Assembly (NCBI GenBank): GCA_030248225.1
Contig: JASANE010000203.1
Span: 40,183-104,182, forward strand
From: Trileptium ribeirensis
Lineage: Eukaryota; Nematoda; Enoplea; Enoplida; Thoracostomopsidae
Direction of reading: 5' to 3'
DNA length: 64,000 nt
Positions 59,148 through 64,000 of this stretch are shown here, piece by piece. A program made the translations under genes and the position numbers. The number at the start of each line of letters is the position of its first letter. Position 1 is the stretch's first letter. The notes below the pieces were generated by a model that saw only the letters and a list, made by a program, of their open reading frames with translations, did not search any database and was not told the DNA's origin.

Positions 59148-59490
59148 TTGGCGGGAGGAAGAACAAACCAGGAAAAAAACGACAAAAAGAAAAAACACGC
59201 GCGCCCACCCAACAGCCACCCGCAAAAGGGCCCCCCCCCGCCAGCCCCAGGCACCCGCCACACAGCGCCGCCAAACCCCAAGGAGGCCCCCCCCAAAGGC
59301 CAAAAAAGAACCAAAAGCAAAAAACCCCCCACCCCCCCCCCAACAACACCCCCCCCCCCCCCCCACACCAACCCCAACCCCACACCCCAACACACACCCC
59401 ACACCAACCCCCCCCCAAAAAAACAACCCCCCCCCCCACCCCAACACCCCCCCCCCCAAAAAAGAACAAGAAAAGAAAACAACCCCAACG
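59148..59490. repeat. A/C-dominated low-complexity tract
   Basis: Nearly all bases are A or C, with long C homopolymers in the second half (59320-59458). It is the strand complement in type of the G/T tract at 24948-25447. The long frames on both strands are composition artefacts. It may be an assembly consensus failure. Confidence 0.8.
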
Positions 59491-61050
59491 CTCGTATAAA
59501 ACAACTACTACTAACTAATCCAAAATTTATTCAATCAAATTACTCGTGTCGCTAAGCAATCAATTACAGAATCACGGCCAAATTATCATTTAAGGCCACG
59601 AATCCGACTATAAACCTTCAGGGAACTGTCGGAGCCCTGTGGAAGCCACATTGGTCAAACAATCATGCTGAACGAATTCATGCCCAAAGAGGCTAAAACT
59701 GAGACAAATTTCGCCTAAGTTAGCACTTCTCTTCAATTCACCCGAAACAACTCATACTTATCTCAAACAAGCGAGAGATCCAAACAACTTCCAAGTGAGA
59801 TCGAAATAGGGAATATTCACATGACTCTATGACCTGGGAGTAGGTGTCAGTGTCAGCCTCCCTGGGAGTCCTCAGCATTCATACCGTACTAGACATGTGC
59901 GCAACCAAACGGGTGGGGTCCGAACACACCTCCTGCGGCCTGCTAAGCTCCATAGCTTCTTGGGTCTTACCAAGGGAAACCACTAAATTAGACAAACAGC
60001 GAGCTTTTTGCTCACTCTCGAGGTTATGATAGCCGGGCTCGTATGGGCATGGTGTTAGGTAGTTGCGCCATGCAGTTGCGTCCCGTTATTACATCGCGTG
60101 GGGGCCTCGCCGTGAGCCATTCGTTATTAGACGATCTCACTGGCAATGGTCCATCAAATTTCGAATCATCCTACTAGCCTTTTGTTAACTAGCGAATTCT
60201 GATAGTTTATCAAAATTTTAAAGGATAACCTCTCGCAATTGGAATGTTAAGGATATACGGTTATTTGTGGTTCTATGGAATTCATCATTTGCATATTATG
60301 AATTTTGTATCCGCCATACTTGTGTGCCCCAATGCCTAATGGATTGGATGGGACTTAATAACTCTATGCATGTTATAGTCAACCCGTGACGGTGGTGCTA
60401 GTGGAGTCTATATGTCTGCGATCGGCAAGAACTTTTTCAGGATAGCTTGTTCGTTATACGTGATTAAACTTATTAATTAATTCTCTAAGTGAATATCAAA
60501 AGTAATTTACTTGCTAATTTATCCGTTGGTTGGTATTATCTGAACTGGAGTAACTTCGACTTTACTGTGAACACAACTCTGGACCCTTTTTGTTTCATTT
60601 GATTCGCGTTTTACGGGACCGTAACGCATCGTCCGAACACATGGACTGCGCATTGCCAACGTCAGGTTTTCCGTACAATCGCTGGCCGCGTTATTATCAA
60701 ACCATCGACTTGGTGCTCTGAGCGTTTATCGCCTTCCGGAGTTACGCGTACACCGAGCGATTTTCCCCACTAATCAAATAGGGACTTTGGTTTCGTATCG
60801 CCTCCTACTGCCCCGGAACTGTTTGGTTCATTATATTGGCCTGTCGTCATCGCCTCGCTCCTTCTCGCTGCTGTCGCTAGGTGGTCGACCTCTCGCATCG
60901 CTGGTCGTCTGGTCGTAGTTGGTTGGAGCGACGCCGTCGTTGAGCTATTACTGGAACAAAATGGGACTTTGTCGAACACTGTAAATAGTTTTCTTTGCTT
61001 TGTCCATATTGTTGCGCGTTTCACAGAATAATGAGCGCGACCAGGGACAA
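59491..61050. other. No gene recognised
   Basis: A 140-codon minus-strand frame at 60770-61192 runs into the motif array that follows and is probably chance. Confidence 0.5.
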
Positions 61051-61054
61051 AATT

Positions 61055-61425
61055 TTTACGGGTAATATTGTGTGAGTAGTAGTTATGCACAAGCATTTGC
61101 CCATAATTTTTGCTTACGGGAAAGGAAGTGCCCGTAACAATTACTACACGCACATCAGAGCGCGTAACCTTTAGTCTACCATAACCGCGCAAGTAGACGT
61201 TCGTAGAATTTCAGCTACGCGTATGAAACTGCGCGTAACCTTGATGTTACGCACACAGCCTTGTGCGTAACTTTTCGTTTATTCGCTACAAAGTGCCCGT
61301 AATAAAAACACCACGGGCACATAACTGCCCGTAACATATAAAGTTACGGACACACAACTGCGCATAAGTTAACAGTTATCGGCATTCACGTGCGCGTAAC
61401 TCTGAAGCTGTATCTGCTGCATGTA
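61055..61425. repeat. Array of (G/C)CGTAAC motifs in both orientations
   Basis: At least ten short motifs TGC(G/C)CGTAAC or their complement GTTACG(C/G)(A/G)CA occur within 370 bp, several forming small inverted pairs (for example CACGGGCACATAACTGCCCG at 61312). The organisation is analogous to the GGTAA array at 23101-23470 with a different motif. Confidence 0.65.
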
Positions 61426-61429
61426 ATAT

Positions 61430-63600
61430 TACTGTAGGACGACAGAGTGTCACTGTTGTATATGACATTATATTTGTATTTCAAAAATCTTCAGTTTCTC
61501 AAAAATAACTGTGTTTGCTCAAGTTATACCCAGTTTACTGTCTTGTACATACGACAAAGTGTTTTACCGTCAAAGGAGCGCAGATATAAAAGCGTTGCGA
61601 AAAACTACATATTCTGAATGGTCGTCGACTGAGCAAGTATTGACAAGAAATCCTTCGCCTAATGACTTGCGGCTGTGAGATATACTATGCGGAACATAGT
61701 CACCGTATATTCAAATGAGATATGGCAGACCTACATTTAGACTTACAGGGAATTTCCCAGACCACGTCGACAGTAAACTCTGCGTTCATAATACAGTGTA
61801 AGAGTGATTGCTACCGTTTAGACTGTCTAGTATTAGCAAAATGTGGCAAAATTTTCAAATGGTTATGGCATTACAGTTTAACGTACAATAATGCTTTGTG
61901 ATTGCATGAACCGATATTTAGTACACAATAAAGAATTATTAAGATGTGCCACGTGATTTTGCAGACGTTATAGCTCATTGTTTATGAACTGGAAATTGAA
62001 TATACATAGAATTTTAACCACACGGAATACCAATTTTCAAAACTATCGCCAATGACTCTTAATTCACCAAATGTTTACCCAGTATTTGTAAGTGTAAGCA
62101 TTGTGTTATACTGTGCACCTTAAACACACATTTCAAACAGTTTCTTGTGTTTTATTAACTGAAAAAATTGTAAAGCAAACAGAAACGTCATAATGATAAC
62201 AGTATTACACGCTTATAATAACACGAATTTGCAACAACACAAGGTTAATGCATGTTACGTTAGTTGAATTCTTCCGAAACGGTTATTAGGCAGCAGCCAG
62301 TTGCAGAGAAGGAGAACACTTTTTTGAAGCGTCTGCCTCAACTGTCTCAATTGACTTTACGTTAGCAATTTAAAGATATGCTTATACTGACTCGAAATCA
62401 CACTACTATTTTAAACAATAATACAATTTCTCTCTGATAGCACAGTTTCACAAATATCAATGCTATGATCTCCAATGTGACAGCGCTGGAATTTTAAATT
62501 TGTTGAAGGAAAACTGCACACATAAAAATTATTGCTCGTGGTTTTGTATAAACAATTCGGCTATATGATGAAACTTAATCCACATAGTATCCTGCAGACA
62601 TACGGGTAATAAACCTATAGTATTAAAAGAAATATCGACACAAATATCGAATAATCTGTTTGCTGAAATACGATATGTCTTCAGTTTAAAATGTCGTCGC
62701 TAACATATCGAAGCAGCGCCTTCCCGAAGAGTTTTGGCTTCGTAGATAACTTTCGTCTTTTGAGCGCGCAGTTTTTATGTATGTAAAATGACCTTATGTC
62801 GTGGGCTTGTCTCAGCTGCTCGATTGCGATATAGTTTTATATTCACTTGGAATGATCGCTTTTGCATAGAAAACCAGTGTTTTGAAAATCTTATAATTTG
62901 ACTCTATCACAGCAGACTGAAATAAATATTAAATACGCCATGACTTTGTTAATATCACTAGATTGGTAGCACTCATAAAGGTAAGGTTTAAAACAATAAC
63001 AGCCTACGATATACAGCAGCGCACAATGACAAGCTTATTCGTATTTATTCACACAAAATTATGCTCAGCTAAAATATGACTGCATCAACAATCAAAACAC
63101 AAATCACATACAACTAAACAGTGATCCTTATAAAGACCGCATAGCTAATTAACTACTCTCAATTCGCACTCCAAAAGTTTTTTTGCTAAACTACGTCAAA
63201 CAACCACTGAAATACAACTGAGAAAAAATGTTTCAAAACCTAACATTTTGAAAGTAGTGTTAAATTTTTGAGTACAACTTTTAACATTATCCGTCTTATT
63301 TGCAATTGTTTTGACACGGAAACATCAGATGGAATATGCTAGGTGCTGGACAACATCAAGAAAAGCCTTAGCAAATGAAAATAATTGTAAACAATGATTT
63401 TGCAATAGCATCACTTCCATTCTACTGTTATATTCAAACACTCTTAGTTTATACTTCTATAAGTTGTTTTTCTCAAACATGTAGAAGCCACGAAATTTGT
63501 GAGCAGGTGATTGAGGGATAATCATGCGTTCAGTTCAAGCTATCAATCAGTAAAAATTACGCTAATGTTATAGCTTGAGAAAATAATTTTAAACAGCTTT
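61430..63600. other. No gene recognised
   Basis: AT-rich sequence with no open frame of note. Confidence 0.5.
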
Positions 63601-63609
63601 AAAAATTAA

Positions 63610-63714
63610 AAAGAAATTCTCTCGATTAGACGTTCGAACATACTATTTTAGTAATAGAGTTGCGAATTGGTGGAACACATTGCTGGACGTCATTAGGCAG
63701 CTTTCGGTGTTTTA
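63610..63714 (+). pseudogene. Non-LTR retrotransposon fragment: reverse transcriptase tail
   Basis: Plus-strand translation reads KKFSRLDVRTYYFSNRVANW followed by WNTLL, the same C-terminal block (RLDxRxxxFxxRxxxxWN) as the fragment at 16760-16995 but from a different copy. It ends at TAA at about 63712. Confidence 0.6.
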
Positions 63715-64000
63715 AAATGCGTTCAGCATAACACAATTGATCGTATTTTTAATTGTAGATTGTTAGTAGCCGGTTAATCGGCCCAGATCTTCGCTAAACA
63801 TGTAATATTATTTCGTTAATCTGTGATTCTTTTTAATATTTTCTATGATTACAATATATACTTTGACTGGTTGAATTAAAAACACATGAAAGACAATAAC
63901 CTGCAAATATTTGAAAGAGGGACAGAAATTAATGAAGCCGCCCAAGATTAACAGTACTAATTTCTAACGCTTAAACTAACTGCTATTAAGACCGGTATGT
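63715..64000. other. No feature recognised to window end
   Basis: AT-rich; possibly the 3' untranslated part of the retrotransposon fragment just upstream. Confidence 0.4.

Noticed and set aside
59068..59555. Overlapping Gly/Trp-rich and Pro/Thr/Lys-rich frames
   Set aside because: All are shadows of the A/C-only tract.
60770..61192. 140-codon minus-strand frame
   Set aside because: Its first half is translated GTAAC motif array, so a real protein is unlikely.

Overview
The window is AT-rich, intron-rich eukaryotic DNA, almost certainly from an invertebrate animal. It holds one large spliced host gene with canonical GT-AG introns, a rolling-circle Helitron, tRNA-derived SINE-like copies, fragments of non-LTR retrotransposon and pogo-like transposase, and many short inverted-repeat elements. 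Low gene density and a degenerate repeat background fit a marine invertebrate, but the phylum cannot be fixed from sequence reading alone.

The centrepiece is a ten-exon gene on the plus strand, 16269 to 45711, encoding an OTUD7/Cezanne-type deubiquitinase. Joining the exons gives one open frame of 5046 nt (1681 residues plus stop); every splice phase matches. It has an N-terminal UBA-like segment, a split A20-type OTU domain (Cys236, His496) and an A20-type zinc finger (C1223, C1228, C1240, C1243). It is about twice the usual family length because of Asn/Ser/Thr-rich inserts, one of about 200 residues inside the catalytic domain.

Intron 2 (12.3 kb) contains a Helitron in the same orientation as the host gene (about 24.76 to 30.49 kb). 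It has Rep (HUH, two-tyrosine) and PIF1-type helicase regions and its own OTU protease-like region. The copy is broken: a G/T-only tract of about 500 bp in the N-terminal coding region, an in-frame TAG, three frame changes, and Gln where the OTU catalytic His is expected. So an OTU-carrying transposon sits about 1 kb upstream of the exon that encodes the host OTU catalytic Cys.

Layout. 0 to 4.8 kb: inverted-repeat elements, one with an internal 32-bp minisatellite, and a 161-bp tandem duplication. 4.8 to 11.9 kb: three related copies of a 1.5 to 1.9 kb non-coding repeat around an A-rich block rich in CGGTG motifs. 12.5 to 15 kb: tRNA-derived SINE-like copies. 16.3 to 45.7 kb: the OTUD7-like gene, its introns full of repeats. 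46 to 64 kb: no supported host gene; a decayed pogo/Tigger-like transposase near 50 kb, a second minisatellite-bearing inverted-repeat element at 58.1 to 58.8 kb in opposite orientation to the first, an A/C-only tract at 59.2 to 59.5 kb, a GTAAC-motif array at 61 kb and a reverse-transcriptase tail near 63.6 kb.
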